Shown: positions 18,033-26,759 of the stretch, in pieces
How the letters are laid out: each line of letters starts with the position of its first letter
Position numbering within the stretch: the stretch's first letter is position 1
Assembly: GCA_963732635.1 (NCBI GenBank)
Contig: CAVTAL010000035.1
Span: forward strand, 124,001-188,000
Length of the DNA stretch: 64,000 bases
Source of the DNA: JAKFWF01 sp963732635
Lineage (GTDB): Bacteria; Pseudomonadota; Alphaproteobacteria; Rhizobiales; Hyphomicrobiaceae
Direction of reading: 5' to 3'
Translations under genes and position numbers: made by a program
Notes under the pieces: model-generated
Told to the model about the DNA's origin: nothing
Seen by the model: only the letters and a program-made list of their open reading frames with translations
Databases searched by the model: none

Positions 18033-19118
18033 GTGCAAAGGGACGAGACCCAGGTGGCTGCAGTCGAGTTGCGCGGACTCTCCAAAAAGTACGGTGACAT
18101 TGCCGTCGTCGACACCGTTTCCCTGCGCATAGAGCATGGGCAAATGGTGTGCCTACTCGGCCCTTCTGGTTGCGGCAAGACGACCACTTTGCGTTTGATC
18201 GCGGGCTTTGTGGAGCCGAGTGGCGGCGAGATCCGAGTCGGTGACCGCGTCGTCTCGTCGGCCGCGCGCACGCTGCCGCCCGAGCAGCGCAACATGAGCA
18301 TGATTTTCCAGAGTTACGCGCTGTGGCCACATATGACGGTGGCCGAAAACGTCGCGTATGGCTTACGTCTGCGCAAAATGGATAGCGCGACGATTGCCGC
18401 CAAGCTGTCGAAGATCCTCGGCAGCACCCGACTAGAGGAACTGGCAGAACGTTATCCCGGCGAATTATCTGGCGGTCAGCAGCAGCGCGTATCGCTCGCC
18501 CGCGCTCTCGTCATCGAACCGGAGACATTGCTGCTCGACGAACCGCTGTCGAACCTCGACGCCAATCTGCGCGAGGAAATGCGCTTTGAAATCCGCCGCC
18601 TGCATGACGCATTCCGTTACACCACGGTCTACGTCACGCACGATCAGGCCGAGGCGATGACCACCGCCGACCTGATTGCAGTGATGAACGCTGGCCGCAT
18701 CGAACAACTTGGCACGCCGGAGGAAATCTATGAGCGCCCGGCTTCCGAATTCGTCGCCCGCTTCATCGGCGCCAGCAACATTCTCAAGGGCCAGCCGCGC
18801 GACGCCCACAACATCACTCTGGCCGGCCAGACAATCGCGTGCGTCGGACAACCTATGGTGACCGCGAGACCGGCAGTCATTTCGATCCGGCCGCACAACG
18901 TATTGCTGCAAACCACCCCGCCAGTCGCAGGCGCCGGCAACATACTCCCAGCAACCATCATGCGGCACATTTTCCTGGGTTCATTCAGAGACTACATAGC
19001 GCGCCTCGCCGACGGAACCGAACTCAGGGTCACCGCACCGCCATCGCAAAGCATACCGGAGGGTACATCGATCCAAGTACACCTGCCGCGAGAGCACTGT
19101 CTGGCTCTCGCGAGGTGA
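18033..19118 (+). CDS. ABC transporter ATPase (FbpC/PotA type)
   Basis: 361 residues from GTG 18033; GTG 18054 is a plausible shorter start. Walker A is LLGPSGCGKTTT, the Q-loop is MIFQSYALWPHM, the signature is LSGGQQQR, Walker B is LLLDEPLSNLD, and the H-loop is VYVTHDQAEAM. A C-terminal TOBE-like regulatory domain follows from about residue 240. It energises the importer formed with the two binding proteins and the double permease downstream on the same strand. Confidence 0.92.
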   Translation: MQRDETQVAAVELRGLSKKYGDIAVVDTVSLRIEHGQMVCLLGPSGCGKTTTLRLIAGFVEPSGGEIRVGDRVVSSAARTLPPEQRNMSMIFQSYALWPHMTVAENVAYGLRLRKMDSATIAAKLSKILGSTRLEELAERYPGELSGGQQQRVSLARALVIEPETLLLDEPLSNLDANLREEMRFEIRRLHDAFRYTTVYVTHDQAEAMTTADLIAVMNAGRIEQLGTPEEIYERPASEFVARFIGASNILKGQPRDAHNITLAGQTIACVGQPMVTARPAVISIRPHNVLLQTTPPVAGAGNILPATIMRHIFLGSFRDYIARLADGTELRVTAPPSQSIPEGTSIQVHLPREHCLALAR

Positions 19119-19165
19119 CCCGAAATACCGACCAGAACCGCAGCATCATCGGAGGAGCCCGGACC

Positions 19166-20242
19166 ATGACCAAGGCCATCGCTAACCGACGTGACGTACT
19201 TATTGGTTCCGCTGCATTGGCGACGACACTTTCGATTCCACCGCTGATTGGGACGGCCAGGGCAGCAGCACCTGAGCCGTCGACAATCACTCCAGCTCTG
19301 ATCGAGGCTGCGAAGAAGGAAGGCAAGATCGTATGGTATACTGCGGTCGACATCAACGTTGCGGAGGCCTTGGCGAAGAAGTTCGAAGCGAAGTATCCAG
19401 GCGTCGCCGTCAAGGTTGAACGCACTGGAGGCGAGCGCATCTATCAGCGCGTCGGCCAGGAGACAGCATCGAAGATCTACGCCGTAGACGTACTGCACTC
19501 GTCTGACGCAGCCCACTTCATCGTTTGGAAGCGGGATGGGCTGCTGACGCCATTCGTCCCCGAGGATGTGGCGAAGCATTTTCCCGCCGAACACAAGGAC
19601 CCCGACGGCATGTTCGCGTCGTGGCGGGTTTATCTCAGCGTCATCGCCTACAACACCAATCTGGTGAAGGCGGAAGATGCCCCCAAGAGCTATGCCGATC
19701 TGCTTGACCCGAAGTGGGTGGGCAAGATGGTAAAATCGCACCCGGGCTATTCGGGTTCGACCATGACCGCGACCCACCAGATCAGCCGCGATCTGGGCTG
19801 GGAGTATCTGGAAAAACTCTCGAAACAGAAGATCATGCAGGTGCAATCGGCGTCCGACCCGCCGAAGAAGCTCGCGCTCGGCGAACGCGCAGTTATGGCC
19901 GACGGCGTCGACTACCTGCTCTATCTGATGAAGGACAAGGGCCAGCCGGTCGAGGTGGTGTATGCCAAGGAAGGGACGCCGCTGATCATCGGGCCCTCGG
20001 GCGTGGCGAAGAATGCGCCCAATCCGAACGCCGCTCGCCTGTTCCACCTTTGGTCATTCACGGCCGAGGCGCAGCAACTCAACGTCGATGTCGGTGGCCT
20101 ATATTCGGCGCATGCGCTGATCAAGGATCGCCCAGGCCGCAAACCGCTGAAGGACATCAAAACCTTCAAGGACGACCCGGCCGCCGTTGAAAAATTGGCC
20201 GAGGAAATCAAGGAAAAGTACGCCAAGCTGTTCAAAGTTTGA
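19166..20242 (+). CDS. ABC transporter substrate-binding protein 1 (Fe3+/SBP family 1 type)
   Basis: 358 residues from ATG 19166 behind GGAGGAG. NRRDVLIGSAALATT is a Tat-like signal, cleaved near ARAA. The body resembles FbpA/AfuA binding proteins: EGKIVWYTAVD at the start, VLHSSDAAHF, and KSYADLLDPKWVGKM in the hinge region. It is a close paralogue of the next protein, sharing almost identical stretches such as KQKIMQVQS...DPPKK and PGRKPL.DIKT. The ligand is uncertain; the usual Tyr pair of true Fe3+ binders cannot be confirmed by eye. Confidence 0.9.
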   Translation: MTKAIANRRDVLIGSAALATTLSIPPLIGTARAAAPEPSTITPALIEAAKKEGKIVWYTAVDINVAEALAKKFEAKYPGVAVKVERTGGERIYQRVGQETASKIYAVDVLHSSDAAHFIVWKRDGLLTPFVPEDVAKHFPAEHKDPDGMFASWRVYLSVIAYNTNLVKAEDAPKSYADLLDPKWVGKMVKSHPGYSGSTMTATHQISRDLGWEYLEKLSKQKIMQVQSASDPPKKLALGERAVMADGVDYLLYLMKDKGQPVEVVYAKEGTPLIIGPSGVAKNAPNPNAARLFHLWSFTAEAQQLNVDVGGLYSAHALIKDRPGRKPLKDIKTFKDDPAAVEKLAEEIKEKYAKLFKV

Positions 20243-21315
20243 TGGGGAAGCGCGCCATGCACCAGCCATCGAGGCGAACAATACTGAGTGGCCTTGCCGC
20301 AATCACGGCCGGCCCATTCGCCACCCGTGTAGTGGCGGCGGCACCGCCGGCGGAAGCGATCACGCCGGCGTTGATCGAAGCTGCAAAGAAGGAAGGCGTC
20401 GTCAATTGGTACACGGCGATGGATCTGCCCGCCGCCGAAGCCATGGCCAAGGCGTTCGAGGCCAAGTTCGCCGGCATCTCGGTCAAAGTCGAACGATCGG
20501 GCAGCGAGCGCGTGTTCCAGCGGATCGCCCAGGAATACGGCAGCCGCATTACTCAGGTCGACATCGCCAGCAGCGCGGATGCGGCGCACCTCATCGCTTG
20601 GAAGCGTGAAGGTTGGCTGCAACCCTACATGCCCGAAGACGTGGTAAAGCACTTCAAACCCGGCACGTTCGACGCCGACGGGTGCTTTGCCACACACCGC
20701 GTGCATCTGAGCGTGATCGCCTACAACACCACTCTGGTGAAGCCCGAGGATGTGCCGAAGAGCTTCGCTGACCTGCTCGACCCGAAATGGTCGGGCCGGA
20801 TGGTCAAGGCCAATCCGAACTATTCCGGCACCATCCTGACGGCCACCTTCCAGATGGCCCGCGACCTCGGCTGGGGCTACTTCGAGAAGCTCGCCAAGCA
20901 GAAGATCATGCAGGTGCAGTCTTCGACCGACCCGCCGAAAAAGATCGCCCTCGGCGAGCGAGCGTTGATGGCCGATGGCAACCACTACAATGTTCTGCAG
21001 CAGAAGGACAAAGGCGCGCCGCTCGAAGTGGTATTCCCGCTTGAAGGTTCTCCCTACGTTTCGAACCCATCCGGCGTCTTCAAGTCGGCGCCGCACCCGA
21101 ACGCCGCGCGCCTCCTGCACAACTGGATGTTCTCGGGCGAAGGCCAGCAGATGATCATCGACTACACCGGCATGTACTCGATGCATGCGGGCGTCAAGCC
21201 GAAGCCGGGCCGCAAGCCATTGTCCGATATCAAGACCATGAAGGAGGACCCGGAAGCGGTGCTGGCCCAAGCCGACGACATCAAGGCGAAGTACACGCAG
21301 TACTTCAAGGTGTAA
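20242..21315 (+). CDS. ABC transporter substrate-binding protein 2, paralogue of the preceding gene
   Basis: 357 residues. The ATG at 20242 overlaps the upstream TGA by one base (TGATG), implying coupled translation; Met at 20257 is an alternative. A Tat-like signal (PSRRTILSGLAAITAG) ends near VVAAAP. Domain features mirror the first binding protein: NWYTAMDLPAAEAMAKAF, IASSADAAHLIAWKREGW, KSFADLLDPKWSGRM. A tandem duplication followed by divergence explains the pair. The two may bind different ligands for one permease. Confidence 0.9.
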   Translation: MGKRAMHQPSRRTILSGLAAITAGPFATRVVAAAPPAEAITPALIEAAKKEGVVNWYTAMDLPAAEAMAKAFEAKFAGISVKVERSGSERVFQRIAQEYGSRITQVDIASSADAAHLIAWKREGWLQPYMPEDVVKHFKPGTFDADGCFATHRVHLSVIAYNTTLVKPEDVPKSFADLLDPKWSGRMVKANPNYSGTILTATFQMARDLGWGYFEKLAKQKIMQVQSSTDPPKKIALGERALMADGNHYNVLQQKDKGAPLEVVFPLEGSPYVSNPSGVFKSAPHPNAARLLHNWMFSGEGQQMIIDYTGMYSMHAGVKPKPGRKPLSDIKTMKEDPEAVLAQADDIKAKYTQYFKV

Positions 21316-21348
21316 CGGGATTGGCGACGCGATTGGAGCCTCGGCCTC

Positions 21349-23127
21349 GTGGCTCCAATTGCGCCCTTTGACGACCAATTTGTTCCCGCCGACAAATTCG
21401 ATTGGAAGACACCAACCTTGTCCCTGACCACTTCCACTTCTCGTACCCGCTTCGACGCCTCGATGCCGATCCTGATCGGCTTCGCCGTCGTCCTGGTGGT
21501 CCTAATCGTGGTGCCGATGGCGTGGCTCGTCGTCTACGCCTTCACCGACAAGGCCGGCAACGCCACACTGGCGAACTTCCTGCGGCTTCTCACCGATGAC
21601 AGCTTCTTCGAACCGCTGCTGACCACGCTGACGATCGCGTCGAGCGTCGGTGTTGCCTGTTGCCTGATCGCAGCCCCAATGGCATGGCTCGTCGCGCGCA
21701 CCGACATGCCGCTGACGCGAACGATCCGAACCCTCATCATGGCGTCGTTCGTAACGCCGCCGTTTCTCGGCGCCATCGCCTGGGAACTGCTGGCGGCGCC
21801 GAACAGCGGCCTGCTCAATCAAGCCTATCGCGGGCTGACCGGCGCGTCCGCCGACGATGCACTGTTCAACATCTATTCGCTGGGCGGCCTGATCTTCGTC
21901 ATCTGCTGCTACACGTTCCCCTACGTTTTCGTACTCGTTGCCAACGCGCTCGACCGCATTCCAGGTGAATTGGAGGATGCGAGCTCGATGCTCGGCGGGC
22001 GCGCCTGGGTGACGGCTCGGCGGATCACCATTCCGTTGGCGCGGCCGGCGCTGCTGGCGGGCATGCTGATCGCCTTTCTGCAGGCCATGAACCTGTTCGG
22101 CTCGCCGGCGATCCTCGCCATTCCGGCCGGCTTCAATACCCTGACGACAAAGATCTGGACCCTGTTCCAATTTCCGCCAAAGCCGGAGCTTGCCGCCGCC
22201 GCATCCTTGCCGCTGTTGCTGCTGACCGTCGTACTACTTCGCGCGCAGGCGCGGGTGCTGGGGCGCGGCGCGTATACGGTGGTCGGCGGCAAGTATGGCT
22301 CGCCGCGACTGGTGCCGCTCGGCTGGATGCGCTGGCCGGCGGTCGTCGTGTGCTTCGCGATGTTGATGCTGCCGGTGTTCCTGCCCTACGGCGCGCTGCT
22401 CAATGCGGCCTTCTCCACGACCGCTTCACGATTGATTTCAACCGAAACGTTCACGCTGCACAATTTCTACTTCACGTTCTTCGAATTGTCGCAGACGCGT
22501 CGGGTGATGCAGAACACGTTCCTGCTGGCGGCGCTCACTGCCACCGCTGGCACCACATTGGCGCTGGTGATCGCCTATCTGACAGCGCGCAAGGCAGTGC
22601 CGGGGCATCGCATCCTCGGCGCACTGGCAACGGCGCCGATTGCGATCCCCGGCATTGTGCTCGGTGTCGGACTGTTCCTATCGTACACCCGGCCGCCACT
22701 GGTGCTGTACGGCACGCTGTGGATCTTGGCCATCGCCTACGTCACGGTGGAACTGCCGTCGGCTTATCAGCAACTGCAGTCGGCGTTCCATGCGGTGCAT
22801 CCTGAACTAGAGGAGGCAAGTCGCATCCTCGGCGCAACACGATTGCAGGCGCTGCGGCAAATCACGGCACCGCTACTAAGGACCGGCGTGATCGCGACTT
22901 GGTGCTTCATCTTCGTTGCCGTGGTACGCGAGTTGTCGGCAGCGATCATACTGTTCACCTCCGACACCAAGGTGATGTCGGTGCTGATCTTCGATCTCAA
23001 GGAGAGTGGCGATCTCGGCGCCATAGCGGTGCTCGGCCTCGTCATGCTGCTGATGAGCGCCGCGGTCATCATCGCCGCCAATCGAATTCCGGGCTTTGGC
23101 TCAGGCGCGCGACTTAGGAACAACTGA
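21349..23127 (+). CDS. ABC transporter permease, FbpB/ThiP-type double domain
   Basis: 592 residues, GTG start with GGAG about 11 bases upstream. Two BPD_transp_1 permease domains are fused, each with about six membrane spans. EAA-type loops are seen as DASSMLGGRAWVTARRITIPL (about residue 205) and EASRILGATRLQALRQIT (about 485). One polypeptide therefore forms the whole membrane channel. It lies between the tandem binding proteins and an MmgE/PrpD gene that starts four bases after its stop. Confidence 0.92.
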   Translation: MAPIAPFDDQFVPADKFDWKTPTLSLTTSTSRTRFDASMPILIGFAVVLVVLIVVPMAWLVVYAFTDKAGNATLANFLRLLTDDSFFEPLLTTLTIASSVGVACCLIAAPMAWLVARTDMPLTRTIRTLIMASFVTPPFLGAIAWELLAAPNSGLLNQAYRGLTGASADDALFNIYSLGGLIFVICCYTFPYVFVLVANALDRIPGELEDASSMLGGRAWVTARRITIPLARPALLAGMLIAFLQAMNLFGSPAILAIPAGFNTLTTKIWTLFQFPPKPELAAAASLPLLLLTVVLLRAQARVLGRGAYTVVGGKYGSPRLVPLGWMRWPAVVVCFAMLMLPVFLPYGALLNAAFSTTASRLISTETFTLHNFYFTFFELSQTRRVMQNTFLLAALTATAGTTLALVIAYLTARKAVPGHRILGALATAPIAIPGIVLGVGLFLSYTRPPLVLYGTLWILAIAYVTVELPSAYQQLQSAFHAVHPELEEASRILGATRLQALRQITAPLLRTGVIATWCFIFVAVVRELSAAIILFTSDTKVMSVLIFDLKESGDLGAIAVLGLVMLLMSAAVIIAANRIPGFGSGARLRNN

Positions 23128-23130
23128 GCA

Positions 23131-24495
23131 ATGCCGACAGTCCCAGCCGTCGCCGAGCAACTGGCCGCGCGCATTTCTGCGATCGATCCAATGCAACTCC
23201 CACCACCACTTCGCGCCATGGTCGACAAATTGGTTGTCGACATCGTCGGTCTGTGCGTTGCCGCGCGCAACGAGGACTACGTTGCCAGTGCCCGTGCCGG
23301 TTTCGACGATGCCGGCGCGGCAACAGTAATAGGGCATGCGCGACCGGCAAGTACTACCGCCGCCGCCTTCATCAATGGCGTCGCCGCCCACGGCGAGGAC
23401 TTCGATGATACCTTCGAGGGTGGCCCGGTTCATGCCGGCGCGGTCATCGTGCCGGCGGTGCTCGCGATCGCGGAATCCGAAAATCTCGACGGCATGGCGG
23501 CGCTTCTCGGTATTGTCGTCGGTGTCGAAGTGATGTGCCGCCTGAGCCTCGTGAAGCCCAAGGCGATTCACAAGGCGGGCTTTCATCCAACGGCAGTACT
23601 CGGCGCCATCGGAGCGGCTGCCGGCGTCGCCACGACCTTACGACTCCCGCCCGCGCAGATCGTCAATAGTCTCGGCATCGCCGGCAGCATGGCCAGCGGC
23701 ATCATCGAGTACCTGACCGACGGCACCTGGACCAAGCGACTGCATCCGGGCTGGGCGGCACAATCGGGCATTCGCGCCGCCATGCTCGCACGCGCCGGTT
23801 TCAACGGTCCGCGCACCGTGTTCGAAGGCCCGCACGGGCTGCTGCACGGCTTTGCAAATTCACGCGATGGCGACTGGAGCCAACTGCTCGAAGGGTTCGG
23901 TCAACACTGGCTCGCCGAGACGCTCGCCTTCAAGCCCTATCCGTGCGGGACGATGGCGCATCCCTATATCGATTGTGCGCGGCGGCTTTCGAAGCGCGGT
24001 ATTCCCGTCAGCGAGATCGCCTCGATTACCTGCGAGACCGCCGAAGGTTTCGTGCACCGGCTGTGGGAACCGCTTGCCGCCAAGCGCCTGCCGCCGAACG
24101 GCTACGCGGCGAAGTTCTCTATCCCCTATTGCGTGGCAGCCGCGATGCTGCATGGCGATATCGGGCTCGGCAGTTTCACCAATGAAGCAGCAGCGGACGA
24201 AGCCGTTCGCGCCCTCGCGGCCAGGGTCGGTTACGTCATCGACCCCGACAGCGAATATCCGCACAACTACACCGGTCACCTTCGTGTTTTGCTTCACAAT
24301 GGCCAGGTGATCGAGGAACGACAGCCACATTTACGCGGTGGCGCCCGCGAACCGCTGACCACCGCCGACATCGAAGCCAAGTTCCGCCTCAACGTTAGTT
24401 TTGGCGGCTGGGACGAGGCTCAGGCGACCAGCGCCATCGCACTCGCACGCGGCCTCGTTTCCCGCCCCATCGATCTCGCTCTCCTCAGGCAATAG
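23131..24495 (+). CDS. MmgE/PrpD family protein (first of two in the window)
   Basis: 454 residues. It belongs to the 2-methylcitrate dehydratase-like family: VDIVGLCVAARNEDY near the start, AAAFINGVAAHGEDFDDTF, the conserved KAIHKAGFHPTAVLGAIGAA, and KPYPCGTMAHPYIDCA. Members dehydrate or isomerise carboxylic acids, but most environmental homologues have unknown substrates. Position inside the ABC-transporter operon, followed by an SDR, suggests it processes the imported compound. It is distinct from the second PrpD at 57425-58810. Confidence 0.9.
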   Translation: MPTVPAVAEQLAARISAIDPMQLPPPLRAMVDKLVVDIVGLCVAARNEDYVASARAGFDDAGAATVIGHARPASTTAAAFINGVAAHGEDFDDTFEGGPVHAGAVIVPAVLAIAESENLDGMAALLGIVVGVEVMCRLSLVKPKAIHKAGFHPTAVLGAIGAAAGVATTLRLPPAQIVNSLGIAGSMASGIIEYLTDGTWTKRLHPGWAAQSGIRAAMLARAGFNGPRTVFEGPHGLLHGFANSRDGDWSQLLEGFGQHWLAETLAFKPYPCGTMAHPYIDCARRLSKRGIPVSEIASITCETAEGFVHRLWEPLAAKRLPPNGYAAKFSIPYCVAAAMLHGDIGLGSFTNEAAADEAVRALAARVGYVIDPDSEYPHNYTGHLRVLLHNGQVIEERQPHLRGGAREPLTTADIEAKFRLNVSFGGWDEAQATSAIALARGLVSRPIDLALLRQ

Positions 24496-24504
24496 GCAAT
24501 CTCC

Positions 24505-25263
24505 ATGACCACCACCGCGCAGGAACTACAAGGCCGCGTCGTCCTCGTTACCGGCGCCGGACGAAACATCGGCCGCGAGATCGCGATCACGCTTGCGGCG
24601 GCTGGTGCCAACGTTGCCGTCAATGCGCGCTCGAACAAGGCCGAAGCCGAAGCAGTCGTCGCCGAGATCACAGCCGCCGGCGGCAAGGCGATTTCGGTGA
24701 TGGGAGACGTGGTTGATCCCAAGGCCGTCGCCGCGATGGTCGAAACCACGGTCAAGCACTTCGGCCGGCTCGACATCCTGGTCAACAACGCCGCGATCCG
24801 CAAAGAGGGCGCGCTCGAAACCCTGTCCTATGAGCAATGGCGGGAAGTATTGGGCGTTATCCTCGACGGAGCGTTCCACTGCACCAAGGCAGCGCTGCCG
24901 CATCTGAAAGCCAGCGGCGCGGGTGCCATTATCAACATCGGCGGCGTCTCGGCGCACACTGGCGCCAAAGGTCGCGTCCACGTTGTGACCGCCAAGGCCG
25001 GGCTGATTGGCATGACCAAGGCACTGGCGCACGATCTGTCAGGAGACAAAATCACAGTCAACTGCGTGGTGCCGGGCCTGATCAATACCAATCGCGATCC
25101 GAACGCGGCCCTGCCGTCACACCACAACGTCAATCGCACCCTCGTTGGGCATCTCGGCGCGTCATCCGACATCGCCAATGCCGTGCGCTATCTGGTCGGC
25201 CCCAGCGCCCGCTACGTCACCGGCCAGACGCTGCACGTCAACGGCGGCGCCTATCTCGGTTAG
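24505..25263 (+). CDS. SDR family protein with altered catalytic Tyr
   Basis: 252 residues. The classical short-chain dehydrogenase fold is evident: cofactor loop TGAGRNIGRE, VNARSNKAEAE, and LVNNAAIRKEG. The catalytic Ser lies in IGGVSAHTG and the Lys in TAKAGLIGMTK, but the Tyr of YxxxK is replaced by Val (HVVTAKAG). It ends with the usual NGGAYLG. Without the Tyr a normal oxidoreductase mechanism is doubtful; it may bind ligand, isomerise, or use another residue. It is the last gene of the transporter operon, overlapping the converging GST gene by four bases. Confidence 0.88.
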   Translation: MTTTAQELQGRVVLVTGAGRNIGREIAITLAAAGANVAVNARSNKAEAEAVVAEITAAGGKAISVMGDVVDPKAVAAMVETTVKHFGRLDILVNNAAIRKEGALETLSYEQWREVLGVILDGAFHCTKAALPHLKASGAGAIINIGGVSAHTGAKGRVHVVTAKAGLIGMTKALAHDLSGDKITVNCVVPGLINTNRDPNAALPSHHNVNRTLVGHLGASSDIANAVRYLVGPSARYVTGQTLHVNGGAYLG

Positions 25264-25896
25264 ACAACCTTGTCGGAAATCTTCTGCGGAACGGGACGCG
25301 AATTCCTGAAACGAAGGACGCGCCTCCATCCGGTCGCTATGCGCGGCGAGCCCGGGGTACTGTTCGCGCCACTCCATCTGTGGCCAACGCACCGAAATGT
25401 AGCCGACCACAGTTGCCGCCGCGATGTCGCCGAGACTGAAGCGATCACCAACGGCGAATTCGCGATTGCCCACCAGCCGCGCAATTTCCTTCAAGCCGCC
25501 GTCGACCTTGCGCTGCTGCCGGGCCGTCCATTCGGCGCTCTGCACGGTCTCGGCCCGCATCTTTTCGAAGAACATCAGCACCAGCGCATCGCACACGCCG
25601 TCGCACAGCACTTCAAGGCGCTTGGCGGCGAGGATGCCGGCTATGTCGTTGGGAAGCAGTGGCGGCGTCGGGTGTGTCAGTTCGAGATATTCCAGAATGA
25701 AACGCAACTCGTACCAGGTGCTGCCGTCATCGCAGATCAGAACAGGTAGCTTCTCCAACGGATTGTACTTTGGCGTGCTGGTGGTCTTGTCCCAAGGCAC
25801 CTCGGTAAGCAATTCGAACGCAATGCCCTTTTCGGCGAGCGCGATCCGCACCTTGCGCGCGTAGGGGCTCGGCGTCGCGCTGATCAGCTTGTACAT
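25260..25896 (-). CDS. Glutathione S-transferase family protein, frameshifted near the C-terminus
   Basis: N-terminal thioredoxin-like domain with SATPSPYARKVRIALAEKG (Ser of the glutathione site) and KLPVLICDDGSTWYE; then the all-helical C-terminal domain with AVGDRFSLGDIAAATVVGY. After PSFQ the frame shifts: dropping one T from GAATTCGC gives SRPVPQKISDKVV and a stop at 25260, the expected family end. As read, it continues to 25162 into the SDR gene antisense. A sequencing insertion is likely. It starts 16 bases after the ThiF-like gene behind GGAGG, as third gene of that unit. Confidence 0.85.
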
Positions 25897-25912
25897 GCGT
25901 AGAACCTCCAGA

Positions 25913-26746
25913 TCAGGCCGCGCAGATTTCGGATTGCGGGTTTTCGTGCGATGTGAGATCGAGGATCGTCGGCTTGGTGCCGGACAGCGGATTGTCCGGG
26001 TCCCAACGGTATTTCAGCGTCTCGAATCGGGTGGCGCGGGCGTCGTACATCAGCAGCCGGCCGGTCAGCGGATCGCCGACGCCTGTGATCTCTTTGAGGA
26101 TTTCGACCGCAGCCAGCGTGCCGATGACGCCAGCCACCGCGCCAAGGATACCGACCTCGGCGCAGTTGGCGACCGTGCCCGCGGCCGGCGCTTCCGGAAA
26201 CAGGCAGCGGTAGCTCGGCAATGGCTCGCCATCCGGACCTTTGGCGAATGGCTTCAAGGTGGTGACATAGCCGTCGAACGGCCCGAGCGCCGCAAACACC
26301 AACGTCTTCTTCGCCAAATGACAGGCGTCGCTGACCAGATAGCGGGTGGCGAAATTGTCCGAACCGTCGATCACGATGTCGTAACGGCCAATCAGCTCCA
26401 TCGCATTGCCGGCGTCGATGCGGCAGCGGTGCGCGTCGACTTGCACATGCGGATTAAGCGACTGGATGCGATCGCGCGCGCTGTCGACCTTGGGCCGACC
26501 GATATCCGGCGTCGCATGCGCGATCTGCCGCTGCAGGTTATCGAGCGACACCGTGTCGTCATCGACAATGCCGATGGAGCCGACACCGGCCGCCGCCAGG
26601 TACAGCACTACCGGCGAGCCCAAGCCGCCGGCGCCGATTACCAGCACCTTCGCGGCTTTGAGCGCCTGTTGCCCCTGGCCGCCGACCTCGCGCAGCACCA
26701 GATGCCGTTTGTAGCGCTGGATTTCATCAGGCGAAAGCGCCACCAT
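25913..26746 (-). CDS. ThiF/MoeB/HesA family E1-like adenylyltransferase
   Basis: 277 residues from ATG 26746. The E1-like core shows VLVIGAGGLGSPVVLYLAAAG (ATP site), IVDDDTVSLDNLQRQ, the Asp of IDGSDNFATRYL, and YRCLFPEAPAAGTVANCAEVGILG with the Cys expected for transfer. There is no rhodanese domain and no C-terminal CxxC zinc pair is visible. MoeB activates MoaD; ThiF activates ThiS. Its ribosome site (AGGA) overlaps the end of the reverse transcriptase gene, 13 bases apart, so the two are translated from one message. Housekeeping MoeB is the simplest reading. Confidence 0.88.
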   Translation of the reverse strand: MVALSPDEIQRYKRHLVLREVGGQGQQALKAAKVLVIGAGGLGSPVVLYLAAAGVGSIGIVDDDTVSLDNLQRQIAHATPDIGRPKVDSARDRIQSLNPHVQVDAHRCRIDAGNAMELIGRYDIVIDGSDNFATRYLVSDACHLAKKTLVFAALGPFDGYVTTLKPFAKGPDGEPLPSYRCLFPEAPAAGTVANCAEVGILGAVAGVIGTLAAVEILKEITGVGDPLTGRLLMYDARATRFETLKYRWDPDNPLSGTKPTILDLTSHENPQSEICAA

Positions 26747-26759
26747 TCGAATGTGTCCT

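Noticed and set aside
19921..21378. A 485-codon minus-strand ORF
   Set aside because: Antisense of the second binding protein; no family motif.
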